Below are positions 34,142 to 46,231 of a stretch of 64,000 nucleotides of DNA, in pieces. The stretch spans positions 1,798,001 to 1,862,000 of the forward strand of contig NZ_JAUSXI010000001.1 in assembly GCF_030815865.1 (NCBI RefSeq). The letters run 5' to 3'. Position 1 is the stretch's first letter; each line of letters starts with the position of its first letter. This stretch comes from Arthrobacter globiformis (GTDB lineage: Bacteria > Actinomycetota > Actinomycetes > Actinomycetales > Micrococcaceae). The position numbers and the translations under genes were made by a program. Under the pieces are notes generated by a model. The model worked only from the letters and a program-made list of their open reading frames with translations. It did not search any database and was not told the origin of the DNA.

Positions 34142-37100
34142 GGATCCGACTGACCCTGCGCCGGGACCCCGCCGAGGCCAAGGACCTGGCCGTCACCGTG
34201 GACGGCCGCGCCACCGTCGCGGACATCGCCACCGAGCTGTGGACGGCCGACCCCGCCCGACGCCAGCAGCCTGCTCCGCCGAACCTCTCGCTCCGGATCG
34301 ACGAGGCATTCGTTGCCGGCGGCATGCGCGGCATCGTCCTGGACCGGGCGGACAACCTCCTCGAGTCGGGGCTGCGGCCCGGGTCGGTCGTTTCGCTCAC
34401 CCAGGTCAGCGACCAGTTCGGGAACCCGAACGACGCCGGCCCGGCCGCAGACCGCGGCCCCGCCGCGGCGACGCTGCGCATAGTCTCCGGGCCCGACGTC
34501 GGACGGGAATTTTCCCTGCCCTCCGGCACCAGCTACATCGGACGGGACCGGGGCGTGGACGTCCGGCTCACCGACCCCCTGACGTCGAAGCGGCACGCCC
34601 GCATCACAGTGGGGGAGAGCATCGAAATCGTCGACACGAACTCCGCCAACGGCCTCCAGATGGACGGACTGCCGGTCACCCGTGCCACGCTGAACTCCTC
34701 GGACACCGTGACGCTGGGAGACACCGAGCTCACCGTGGTGCCGCTGGCGCGCAGCGGCGCGGCAGCTCCGACGTCGCCCCTGGTGGACTTCAACCGCTCC
34801 CCGCGGGTGATCCCCCGGTTCGCCCCGGCCAAGCGCGTGCCCCCGGCCGGACCCAAGCGGCAGGACCACCATCCCTTCCCCTACATCATGCTGATCGCCC
34901 CGCTGATGATGGGCGCGGTGCTGTTCGCGGTGACCCAGAGCCTGGTGTCAATACTGTTCATGCTGATGATGCCGCTGTTCATTGTGGGCCACTACGTGGA
35001 CCAGAAGCTGCAAAGCCAGCGCGAGCGCAAGGAACAGCTGAAGCAGTTCCGGGCGGCCATGGCCGCCTTCCGGCAGGACACCACCGAGCTGCAGCGCGTT
35101 GAGCGGGCCGTCCGGCTCCAGGAGGCGCCGTCCGTCAGTGACACCGTCGGCTCCATCTACAAACTGGGTCCGCTGCTCTGGACCCACCGGCCGGAGCACT
35201 CCGGGTTCCTGACGCTCCGGTTCGGGCTCGGCACAGTGCCGTCCAGGATTCCGTTCGAAGAGCCGAATTCCGCGGAAACCGAGACAGAGTACCGGCGCGA
35301 AATTGAGGGCTGCCTGGACCAGTTCCGGCTGATCGAGGGCGTGCCGGTGGTTTCACAGCTGCGGACCGCCGGCTCGTTCGGCCTCGCCGGGCCGCGCGGA
35401 CTCGTGGATGACGTGGCGCGGGGAGTGGTGCTCCAGCTCGTGGGCCTGCATTCCCCGGCGGAAGTAGCGGTTGCCGCCATCACCTCGGCCCGGTCCCGGG
35501 AACGCTGGAACTGGCTGCAGTGGCTGCCGCACGTCGGCTCGAGCCACAGCCCGGTCAGCGGCGACCACCTTGCTGCCGGCTCGGCAGGCGGCACCAGCCT
35601 GCTGTCCCGGCTCGAGGACCTCGTGGAACTCCGGGAGGCCGCCCTGCGGTCGCAGGGTCCCGCGCACCGGCCGGGCATCCCCGATGAAACCGCGGATGTT
35701 CCGCCGCCGGTGCTGCCGTCCGTGCTGGTAATCGTCGAGGACGACGCGCCGGTGGACCGCGGCCGGCTGACCCGGCTCGTGGAGCGCGGACCCGACACCG
35801 GTGTCCACGTCCTGTGGGTGGCTGCCGGAGTTGAATCCCTTCCGGCCGCCTGCCGTGACTTCATGGCCGTGGACGGCGAGCACGGCAACACCACCGGCCA
35901 GGTCCGGCTGGGACGCCACACCTACCCCGTGAGCTGTGAAAGCCTCGACGCCGAACTGGCAGGCCAGCTGGCCCGCATGCTCTCGCCCGTGGTCGACGCC
36001 GGTAAACCGGTGGAGGACGACTCGAACCTGCCCCGCGCCGTGTCTTATGCGACTCTTATCGGCAAGGACTTCCTGGAAAATCCGCAGGCCGTGGCCGAAC
36101 GCTGGCAGGAGAACAACTCCGTCCGCTCCACCGCCGTCGCCAACCGCAAGGACAACGGCTCGCTGCGTGCCCTTGTGGGTTCCAAGGGCGTGGAACCTCT
36201 CCACCTCGACCTCAAGAACGAGGGGCCGCACGCGCTGGTGGGCGGCACCACCGGCGCCGGCAAGTCCGAGTTCCTGCAGTCGTGGGTGATGGGCATGGCT
36301 ACTGCGTACAGCCCGGACCGCGTCAGCTTCCTGTTCGTGGACTACAAGGGCGGCGCCGCGTTTGCTGACTGCGTCCACCTGCCGCACACCGTGGGCCTGG
36401 TCACCGACCTCTCGCCGCACCTGGTGCGCCGCGCCCTGACGTCCCTGCGGGCTGAGCTCCACTACAGGGAACACCTGCTCAACAGGAAAAAGGCCAAGGA
36501 CTTGCTCTCGCTCCAGCGCGAGGCGGATCCCGAGGCCCCGCCCTACCTGGTGATCGTGGTGGACGAATTCGCTGCCCTGGCCACCGAGGTGCCCGAGTTC
36601 GTGGACGGCGTCGTCGACGTCGCCGCCCGCGGCCGGTCCCTCGGGCTGCACCTGATCCTCGCCACCCAGCGCCCCGCCGGCGTCATCAAGGAAAGCCTGC
36701 GCGCCAACACGAACCTTCGGGTGGCGCTGCGGATGGCCGACGAGGACGACGCCACGGACATCCTGGGCGTGCCGGACGCCGCGTACTTCGACCCCTCCAT
36801 CCCGGGCCGCGCCGCGGCGAAGACCGGTCCGGGCCGCATCCAGGGTTTCCAGACCGGCTACGCCGGCGGCTGGACCACCGAACGCCCGCAGGGTCCGCAG
36901 ATCGACATCGTGGAAATGGCCTTCGGGTCCGGTCCTGCCTGGGAAACGCCGGCCCCCGACACTGCGGTGCAGGACGAACCGGCCGGGCCCAACGACATCG
37001 CAAGGATGACCGCCAACGTCATCGCCGCGGCGGACCTGCTGGCCATCGAACCGCCGCGGAAGCCGTGGCTGAACGAACTGGCCACCACCTACGACTTCTC

Positions 37101-38598
37101 GCTGCTGCCCAACCCACGCACCGATGAACGGCTCCTGCTGGGCGTTGCGGACGACCCCGCCCGCCAGGACCAGCCCACCGTCTTCTACGAACCGGACAGA
37201 GACGGCAACATGGCCATCTACGGCACGGGCGGCTCAGGCAAGTCCGCGGCCCTGCGGGGCATCGCCATCGCCGCTGCCGTCACCCCGCGCGGGGGCCCCG
37301 TCCACGTCTATGGAATCGACTGCGGCTCCGCCGGGCTCAAAATGCTCGAAGAACTTCCGCACGTGGGCGGGATCATCAACGGCGACGACGTGGAACGCGT
37401 GGGCAGGCTGCTGCGCTGGCTCAGCGACCTCGCCGAGGACCGGGCAGCCCGTTTCGCCGAGGTCCGCGCCTCCACCATCGGGGAGTACCGCAAGCTTGCC
37501 GGCCTGCCGGATGAAAAGCGCATCTTCGTGCTGGTCGACGGCATGTCGGCCTTCCGTGAGGCCTATGAGTACAGCAAGCTCTCCGGCCTCTGGGACCTCT
37601 TCCTGCAGCTGGCGACCGACGGCCGTCCCCTGGGCATCCACCTCGTTGTTACCGGCGACCGCCCCAACTCCGTCCCGGCGTCGTTGCTTGCCTCCATCCA
37701 GCGAAGGCTGGTACTCCGGCTGTCCGCCGAGGACGACTACCTGACCATGGACGTGCCAAAGGACGTCCTGGGCCAGGCCTCGCCTCCGGGCCGGGGGCTG
37801 CTGGGCGGCCACGAGGTGCAGCTCGCCGTCCTGGGCGGCAACTCCAACTTGGCGCTGCAGGCGCGCGAAGTCCACAAGCTCAGCGAGGCTATGCTCCGCC
37901 AGGGTGTGGAAAGGGCTCCGCGCATCGAGCGGCTGCCCGAGCAGATCGACCTGGACATCCTGCCTGCCGGGCTGCCGGATCTGCCCGTGGTCGGCGTGGA
38001 CGACGAAACGCTGCAGCCCGCCACACTCATGGCCAAGGGCCCGCTGCTGCTCGCCGGCCCACCCGGCTCCGGCCGGACCGTGGCCCTGGTGACCATGGCC
38101 TACGCGCTGCGCCGGTCCAACCCCGGCACCGAACTGGTTTACCTTGCCGCCAGGAAGTCCGCCGTGGCGTCCCTGCCGGTCTGGGATCGCTCGCTGGTGG
38201 GAGCCGACGACGTCGAGGAGGCGGTGGAAGCGCTCACGGACCACGCCTCGGCCAATCCGGGCAAGGTGGCCATCTTCATCGAGGGGCTCACGGAGTTTAC
38301 GGACACCCTGGCCGAGTCCGGCATCGGAAGGCTCGTGGCGGCGTCCATCAAGGCCGACCAGTGGGTGGTCGGGGAATCCGAAACGTCCACCTGGTCATCG
38401 GCCTGGTCGCTCGCGCAGCCGTTCAAGTCGGGCAGGAGGGGGCTGCTGATCAACCCGGGCGACATCGACGGCGACAACCTCCTCAATACGTCACTCGGAC
38501 GGGTCGGCGCCGGCTTCATTCCGGGCCGCGGCTACATCGTCGGGCGGGGCAAGGTGCGCAAGCTCCAGATCGCGCTGCCGCCGGAAAACCGACAGTAG
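34138..38598 (+). CDS. FHA-containing FtsK/SpoIIIE ATPase of EssC/EccC type
   Basis: 1486 residues. Ubiquitin-like (YukD-like) N-terminus (about 1-96), FHA domain (about 112-205: SYIGRDRGVDVRL, SKRHARI, NSANGL), two adjacent membrane helices (about 249-287), then three RecA-like ATPase modules. Module 1 has canonical GTTGAGKS (about 703-710) with Walker B VIVVDEFAAL. Module 2 has GTGGSGKS (about 1029-1036) with VLVDGMSAF. Module 3 has GPPGSGRT (about 1307), with Lys replaced by Arg. FHA-TM-three ATPase is the plan of type VII secretion motors (EssC with two FHA, EccC with none), so a protein-export motor is inferred over a DNA pump. No gamma DNA-reading domain is seen. Confidence 0.92.
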   Translation: MRIRLTLRRDPAEAKDLAVTVDGRATVADIATELWTADPARRQQPAPPNLSLRIDEAFVAGGMRGIVLDRADNLLESGLRPGSVVSLTQVSDQFGNPNDAGPAADRGPAAATLRIVSGPDVGREFSLPSGTSYIGRDRGVDVRLTDPLTSKRHARITVGESIEIVDTNSANGLQMDGLPVTRATLNSSDTVTLGDTELTVVPLARSGAAAPTSPLVDFNRSPRVIPRFAPAKRVPPAGPKRQDHHPFPYIMLIAPLMMGAVLFAVTQSLVSILFMLMMPLFIVGHYVDQKLQSQRERKEQLKQFRAAMAAFRQDTTELQRVERAVRLQEAPSVSDTVGSIYKLGPLLWTHRPEHSGFLTLRFGLGTVPSRIPFEEPNSAETETEYRREIEGCLDQFRLIEGVPVVSQLRTAGSFGLAGPRGLVDDVARGVVLQLVGLHSPAEVAVAAITSARSRERWNWLQWLPHVGSSHSPVSGDHLAAGSAGGTSLLSRLEDLVELREAALRSQGPAHRPGIPDETADVPPPVLPSVLVIVEDDAPVDRGRLTRLVERGPDTGVHVLWVAAGVESLPAACRDFMAVDGEHGNTTGQVRLGRHTYPVSCESLDAELAGQLARMLSPVVDAGKPVEDDSNLPRAVSYATLIGKDFLENPQAVAERWQENNSVRSTAVANRKDNGSLRALVGSKGVEPLHLDLKNEGPHALVGGTTGAGKSEFLQSWVMGMATAYSPDRVSFLFVDYKGGAAFADCVHLPHTVGLVTDLSPHLVRRALTSLRAELHYREHLLNRKKAKDLLSLQREADPEAPPYLVIVVDEFAALATEVPEFVDGVVDVAARGRSLGLHLILATQRPAGVIKESLRANTNLRVALRMADEDDATDILGVPDAAYFDPSIPGRAAAKTGPGRIQGFQTGYAGGWTTERPQGPQIDIVEMAFGSGPAWETPAPDTAVQDEPAGPNDIARMTANVIAAADLLAIEPPRKPWLNELATTYDFSLLPNPRTDERLLLGVADDPARQDQPTVFYEPDRDGNMAIYGTGGSGKSAALRGIAIAAAVTPRGGPVHVYGIDCGSAGLKMLEELPHVGGIINGDDVERVGRLLRWLSDLAEDRAARFAEVRASTIGEYRKLAGLPDEKRIFVLVDGMSAFREAYEYSKLSGLWDLFLQLATDGRPLGIHLVVTGDRPNSVPASLLASIQRRLVLRLSAEDDYLTMDVPKDVLGQASPPGRGLLGGHEVQLAVLGGNSNLALQAREVHKLSEAMLRQGVERAPRIERLPEQIDLDILPAGLPDLPVVGVDDETLQPATLMAKGPLLLAGPPGSGRTVALVTMAYALRRSNPGTELVYLAARKSAVASLPVWDRSLVGADDVEEAVEALTDHASANPGKVAIFIEGLTEFTDTLAESGIGRLVAASIKADQWVVGESETSTWSSAWSLAQPFKSGRRGLLINPGDIDGDNLLNTSLGRVGAGFIPGRGYIVGRGKVRKLQIALPPENRQ

Positions 38599-38650
38599 TC
38601 AATTTGGCGCGCCGGGCGGGACTGTAGGAAGATACCCGGGACAAGACTCG

Positions 38651-38669
38651 GCGCGGGAGGGTCCCGCGC
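38651..38669 (+). terminator. Hairpin between the ATPase gene and the anchored Pro-rich protein gene
   Basis: Perfect stem GCGCGGGA-GGG-TCCCGCGC. No T-run follows. Could be a terminator or processing/attenuation hairpin ahead of the next gene. Confidence 0.45.
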
Positions 38670-38686
38670 GGCTGCAAAGGTACTCC

Positions 38687-39346
38687 ATGATCCGTCTTCC
38701 TCTTCTGCGCGGCGCGCTCGTGCCCGGAACTGCCGCTGCCATGCTGGCCTTCACGGTTGTGACCGGCGCCGCCGGAGCTGCGCAGGCGGCCTGCCTGCCG
38801 GAGGGGCCGTGTTCGGAGTCACCCACGCCTGTCGCTCCGCCGTCGTCCGGTTCCCCGGCGCCGCCCACGACGCCAACCGCCTCCGCGCCGGCGCCGCCGC
38901 CGGCCCAGAAAGCGCCGGCACCTTCGCCGGCTCCGGCTCCTGCACAGCCGGTGCGACCAGTAGCGCCTGCGGCGCCTGCGGCGCCGGTGCGGCCGGTGGC
39001 GCCCGAGACCCGCATGGCTCCTGCACCGGTCATACCGGCCGCCGCTCCCGCCGTCGTTCCGGCAGCGAATAACGGGATTGTGGCCGCGGTCCCCGCTGCA
39101 ACACGGCCGGTGACCACCGCCTCCGCCAGCCCGGACCCGTCGTCGTCCGTGTTTTCTGCCGAGTCCAGCTGGACCAAACCGATCGCCACCCCCGCCGCCA
39201 GCCAAGCCGCCGCCGTCGTAGTTGCGGACAAGGAGTCCGGCCTCGGCATTTTCGGCCTGTTCGCCGTCATGGGCGGCGTCCTCCTGGTGGGTCTGGGCGG
39301 GCTGGCCTTCGCCCTGTGGAGCCGGAACCGCCCCGGTCACTGGTAG
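38687..39346 (+). CDS. Secreted Pro/Ala-rich protein with C-terminal membrane anchor
   Basis: 219 residues. Signal peptide (MIRLPLLRGALVPGTAAAML..., cleavage near AQA, residue 34), a short Cys-containing segment (ACLPEGPCSE), a long low-complexity Pro/Ala/Val region likely spanning the peptidoglycan, and a C-terminal helix (about 192-212) with a short basic cytoplasmic tail (WSRNRPGHW). No LPxTG motif. ATG 38687 follows AAAGG at proper spacing. It lies 88 bases after the ATPase and may be the last gene of the cluster, as a wall-spanning component or substrate; this is an inference from position. Confidence 0.75.
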   Translation: MIRLPLLRGALVPGTAAAMLAFTVVTGAAGAAQAACLPEGPCSESPTPVAPPSSGSPAPPTTPTASAPAPPPAQKAPAPSPAPAPAQPVRPVAPAAPAAPVRPVAPETRMAPAPVIPAAAPAVVPAANNGIVAAVPAATRPVTTASASPDPSSSVFSAESSWTKPIATPAASQAAAVVVADKESGLGIFGLFAVMGGVLLVGLGGLAFALWSRNRPGHW

Positions 39347-39393
39347 GGGCATTCGCCGGCGGCGGTTCTGACCGGCACCCGACATTCCCGTGA

Positions 39394-42605
<3,212 letters not shown>

Positions 42606-42737
42606 GTCACACGCGCTTCACATACGCGGTTGTGACAAAGCAGAGGCATCCCGCATCTGTCACGCATACCTGATAGATCAGTCACGGAAACAGCTGTTTC
42701 GCGGGGCGCATCGGTCTGCCGGCACTACCATTGACGG

Positions 42738-43250
42738 GTGCAGCCGCAGATCACCGTCCGTCCCGCAACCCCAGCCGACTATGCGGCCATCGCCCGCATC
42801 ACCAGGGACGCCTATCTGGCGGCGGGATACTTCGAGAACGCGGACCACCCGTACATGAAGCAGATCCAGGACGTGGCTACCCGCGCAGGCCGTGCCACCA
42901 TCTGGGTGGCAGAGCGCGCCGGCGCGATCGTCGGTTCGGTGACGCTGGCGCTGGCCGGCGAGAAGTATGCCGATATCGCGCTGGACGACGAGCTTGAGTT
43001 CCGCATGCTGGTGGTGGATCCGGCCGTGCAGCGCAGCGGCGCCGGCCAGGCCATGGTGGAAGCGATTATTGCGCACGCCAAATCGCTGGACGGGATACGT
43101 GCCGTCGCACTGACCACCGGCGGGAACTGGGAGAGCGCCCACGGGCTGTACCGGAAAACAGGCTTCCGACGGGTACCGGAGCGCGACTGGTATGTGCCCG
43201 GCACCGACATAAAGCTGCTGGTTTTCAGGCTCGACGTCCACCCCGCCTAG
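42738..43250 (+). CDS. GNAT family N-acetyltransferase
   Basis: 170 residues, acetyl-CoA-dependent transferase of unknown substrate. The acetyl-CoA loop is seen as VDPAVQRSGAGQAMVEA, with the preceding strand ELEFRMLVV and the later GLYRKTGFRRV. GTG 42738 fits a leaderless start (TACCAT ends 6 bases upstream). Single gene; followed after 40 bases by RidA. Confidence 0.9.
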   Translation: MQPQITVRPATPADYAAIARITRDAYLAAGYFENADHPYMKQIQDVATRAGRATIWVAERAGAIVGSVTLALAGEKYADIALDDELEFRMLVVDPAVQRSGAGQAMVEAIIAHAKSLDGIRAVALTTGGNWESAHGLYRKTGFRRVPERDWYVPGTDIKLLVFRLDVHPA

Positions 43251-43290
43251 AGTGGAGCCGAGTTTTTAAACCCCTAGTGAAAGGCGCAGC

Positions 43291-43674
43291 ATGCGCAAGA
43301 CGTTCGGCACCGGCTCGGTCTGGGAACAGAAGCTCGGCTACTCCCGCGCGGTCCAGGTGGACAACACGCTCTACATCTCGGCCACCTCGGCCAGCGGCGA
43401 GAACGGCATCGTCGGCAGTGACTTCTATGAGCAGACCCAGTTCATCCTGCAGAAGCTGGAGACCGTCCTGGCCGACGCCGGATTCGCGCTCGCCGACGTC
43501 GTGCAGTCGAAGCTGTACCTGACGGACATCAGCAAGTGGGAGGACGCCGGCCGTGCGCACGGCGAGGTTTTCGGCGAGATCCGTCCCACGCTGTCGCTGG
43601 TCCACGTGCTGCCGTTCCTGGACCCTGAAATGCTCGTGGAGATCGAGCTCGTCGCACAGAAGAGTGCCAGCTAG
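43291..43674 (+). CDS. RidA/YER057c/UK114 family protein
   Basis: 127 residues, trimeric imine/enamine deaminase family that hydrolyses reactive 2-aminoacrylate-type intermediates. The C-terminal ELVA follows EMLVEIELVA, near the family EVEAIA ending. The usual RPARATV Arg motif appears as RPTLSLVHV: the Arg before Pro (IRPTLS) is present but the surrounding residues differ, suggesting a subfamily other than canonical RidA. ATG has GAAAGG upstream. Confidence 0.87.
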   Translation: MRKTFGTGSVWEQKLGYSRAVQVDNTLYISATSASGENGIVGSDFYEQTQFILQKLETVLADAGFALADVVQSKLYLTDISKWEDAGRAHGEVFGEIRPTLSLVHVLPFLDPEMLVEIELVAQKSAS

Positions 43675-43693
43675 AACGTCCCCACCCAAGCGT

Positions 43694-43749
43694 GAATTGG
43701 CAGCTGACGCCCCGCATCCACGAGGTTTGCGGGCATTAGCTGCCAATTC
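43694..43749. terminator. Long palindrome after the RidA gene
   Basis: GAATTGGCAGCT-type arms of 19 bases (43694-43712 and 43731-43749) pair with two G-T wobbles and an 18-base loop. It starts 20 bases past the RidA stop; likely terminator. Confidence 0.6.
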
Positions 43750-43818
43750 GGTTTTAAGCCTGATTTCCCGCAGGCCAGCGCCCGTTTAATTGTCAGTGGC
43801 CCGTGAAAGGCTGCGGGT

Positions 43819-45339
43819 ATGGAAAGCAGTGCAGCTGTCGAGACGATGGCGGCGATCGACGCCTCCACTCCGGTGCTGGCTGCTTTTGTCCGCCGCGGGA
43901 CGGGCGGCCTTGCGTTCCAAGGATCAGATAGCCCGGCGTCGGACGGGGGTGATCTGTTGCGGGAGCAGGCGGATGCGTGCCTGGACGCGCTGGCTGAGCT
44001 GGCCCGGATGGAGGCCCGGATGGCGGCTTTGAAGGTGCAGCTCGTCGCCGGGTATGCCGGTGCTGAGGAGGCCATGGCGTCGCCGGCCGAGTCCCCGCAG
44101 GACCGCACCGTCAGGGGGATGGCCGTGACCTCGGAGATCGCGTGCGTGCTGACCATCAGCGAACGCGCCGCCGGCGCCCTGCTGTTCGACGCCCTTGAAC
44201 TGACCAGCGCCCGGCCGCTGACGCTGTCCGCGCTACAGGCAGGGGCCATGTCGTGGCAGCACGCCCGGATCATGGTCGACGAAAGCGCGAACCTCGATCC
44301 GGCCGGTGCCGCGGCGTTGGAGGCGCATTTCCTGGATCCGGACGCGCCGGACCCTGCGCGGGGTTGCCCGGCCGGGGAGCTCGTCCCGTGCCGGTTCCGT
44401 GCGAAGGTCCGGACCTGGCGGGAACGGCACCATCCGGTCGGCATCGAAACCCGCCACGCCCGCTCCGCGGCGGACCGGCGGGTGGAATACGCCCCGGACC
44501 GGGACGGGATGGCCTGGCTCTCGGCCTATCTGCCCGCGGCCCAGGCCGCCGGGATCTGGGAGCGCACCACCGCCGCCGCCCGGGCCATGCAAGGACCGGC
44601 CGAATCCAGGACCCTCACCCAGCTCCGCGCCGACGTCGCCTCGACCTGGCTCCTCACCGCAGGCCTTGAACAGTCACCGGCCGCCACCACTGACGGGACA
44701 TCGCAGACCGAAATAACCGACGGGGTAGCGCAGGGCCCGGAGGGCGCCGGCGGCGTACCCTCACCCGTGGCGCAGGTCCTGGTCACGGTTCCGGCTCTTT
44801 CACTGCTCGGGCTGACCGAGGAACCGGCCATGCTTGACGGCTACGGGCCGATCCCGCCCTCCATGGCCCGTGCACTCGTCGCCGATGGGGCCCAGTCGTT
44901 CCGCAGGGTGCTCATCGACCCCCACGACGGCGCACCGTTGGAGATCGGACGGACCAGCTACCGCATCCCGAAGCCGATGCGCCAATGGCTGCGGCTCAGG
45001 GACGCCAGATGCACGTTCCCGGCTTGCAACAACCACTCCCTGGACAACGAGGCCGACCACCTCCTTGCATGGGCCCGCGGCGGGCCCACCGGGATCAGCA
45101 ATCTCGGCCAACCATGTCCTAAACATCACCGGCTCAAACACAACTCGGCCTGGACACCCACTGCCGCCAGCGCCAACGACCCACCGGGGTGGACCTCACC
45201 CGCCGGACGCCATTACCCCAGCGAACAACCCGCTTGGGAACCACCACACTGGCCACCTCAGATCCAAGCCATACTCGATGACCGGACCATGCCCACTGGC
45301 CTTGACCCCGGCACGCCCGAACAGCCTGAAGCGGCTTAA
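43819..45339 (+). CDS. DUF222 and HNH endonuclease domain protein (13E12-like family)
   Basis: 506 residues. The N-terminal DUF222 helical region (about 60-330) is followed by a C-terminal HNH nuclease motif (TFPACNNHSLDNEADHLLAW ... CPKHHRLKH) with the zinc-binding Cys/His set. A large paralogous family in actinobacteria, present in many copies in genomes of this group, of unknown purpose. No inverted repeats or transposase nearby support mobility. ATG 43819 is used. Confidence 0.9.
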   Translation: MESSAAVETMAAIDASTPVLAAFVRRGTGGLAFQGSDSPASDGGDLLREQADACLDALAELARMEARMAALKVQLVAGYAGAEEAMASPAESPQDRTVRGMAVTSEIACVLTISERAAGALLFDALELTSARPLTLSALQAGAMSWQHARIMVDESANLDPAGAAALEAHFLDPDAPDPARGCPAGELVPCRFRAKVRTWRERHHPVGIETRHARSAADRRVEYAPDRDGMAWLSAYLPAAQAAGIWERTTAAARAMQGPAESRTLTQLRADVASTWLLTAGLEQSPAATTDGTSQTEITDGVAQGPEGAGGVPSPVAQVLVTVPALSLLGLTEEPAMLDGYGPIPPSMARALVADGAQSFRRVLIDPHDGAPLEIGRTSYRIPKPMRQWLRLRDARCTFPACNNHSLDNEADHLLAWARGGPTGISNLGQPCPKHHRLKHNSAWTPTAASANDPPGWTSPAGRHYPSEQPAWEPPHWPPQIQAILDDRTMPTGLDPGTPEQPEAA

Positions 45340-45462
45340 GCACGTGGGCTACGGGTTGAGCGACCGACGATCAGTGACTGTCTCTTGGTGGTTCACTGGG
45401 AGTCGGCGGTTGTCCGCCTCAGCCGTGGCCGATTGAGGCTAGACCGGCACAGCGATAGCAGC

Positions 45463-45530
45463 AGAGCGCGAACGTACAGTTGAGGCCCGCGAACCCGCCG
45501 GGTCAGGGGCCTCAACTGTACGTTCGCTCT
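45463..45530. terminator. Long palindrome between convergent genes
   Basis: Arms 45463-45488 and 45507-45530 (GAACGTACAGTTGAGGCCC core) pair over about 24 bp with a two-base bulge. It lies between the HNH gene (plus) and the response regulator (minus, stop codon inside the right arm), so probably terminates both. Confidence 0.65.
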
Positions 45531-46191
45531 ATGAAGCCGTGAGGCCGTAACGGTGTTCGGGCCGGCCGGTTGTGCCGTAGCGGAGCTGGATCTCGACGGC
45601 CCCGTCGTCCGCGAGCGAGGACAGGTACCGCTGCGCGGTGGCCCGGGACACGCCCACCCGCTGGGCGACGTCGGCCGCCGAGTACTGCTCGCCGGGCACC
45701 AGCGATTCGAGCACCGCCGCCTCCGTCGCGGATCTCGGCTTGGCCGACGGCGAGACGTCACCCGGAATGAGCGCCCGCTTCGCCCGCTCCACGGTGTCCT
45801 GGTCCAGGGAACCGGGCTGGCCGAGGATCCGCCGGTACCGGGCATAGGAGCGGAGTTGCTGCGACAGGGATTCGGCCGTGAAGGGCTTGAGCAAGTACCC
45901 GAGGGCGCCGCGCCGGAACGCCGTCCGCAGCGATGCGGCGTCCGACGCCGCACTGAGAATCATCGTGTCCACGTCCAGCTGATGCAGGAGGTCAAGGCCC
46001 GAGGCGTCCGGCAGGTACACGTCCAGCAGCACCAGGTCCGGGCGCAGGCTATGGATGGACTGCAGCGCCAGCGACGCCGAACCCGCCGGGGGCAGCGCCA
46101 GGAACCCCGCCACCGAATCAACATAGGCGGCGTGGAGCTTGGCGACGTGGAAGTCGTCATCCACGATCAGCACCCTGAAATCCTCAGACAT
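45529..46191 (-). CDS. Response regulator, CitB/DctR type
   Basis: 220 residues. Receiver domain with acidic triad DDD (11-13), phospho-acceptor Asp57 (LLDVYLPD) and Lys102 (LLKPF). The C-terminal winged helix-turn-helix (YSAADVAQRVGVSRATAQRY) is of the kind used by citrate and C4-dicarboxylate regulators. ATG 46189-46191 with GGGAGG upstream; a long in-frame upstream extension overlaps the kinase and is not real. Encoded 40 bases after its sensor kinase. Target: presumably the divergent CitMHS transporter. Confidence 0.93.
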   Translation of the reverse strand: MSEDFRVLIVDDDFHVAKLHAAYVDSVAGFLALPPAGSASLALQSIHSLRPDLVLLDVYLPDASGLDLLHQLDVDTMILSAASDAASLRTAFRRGALGYLLKPFTAESLSQQLRSYARYRRILGQPGSLDQDTVERAKRALIPGDVSPSAKPRSATEAAVLESLVPGEQYSAADVAQRVGVSRATAQRYLSSLADDGAVEIQLRYGTTGRPEHRYGLTAS

Positions 46192-46231
46192 CCTCGTCCT
46201 CCCGTACGGTATCCATAGTCTTTGCGCGCAA

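Noticed and set aside
16536..39346. WXG100 or other type VII substrate gene in the cluster
   Set aside because: I looked for small frames with a central W-x-G and found none; intergenic gaps are too short.
43819..45339. DUF222-HNH gene as a homing endonuclease or mobile element
   Set aside because: No intein, intron, terminal repeats or transposase nearby; this family is a dispersed chromosomal family in actinobacteria.
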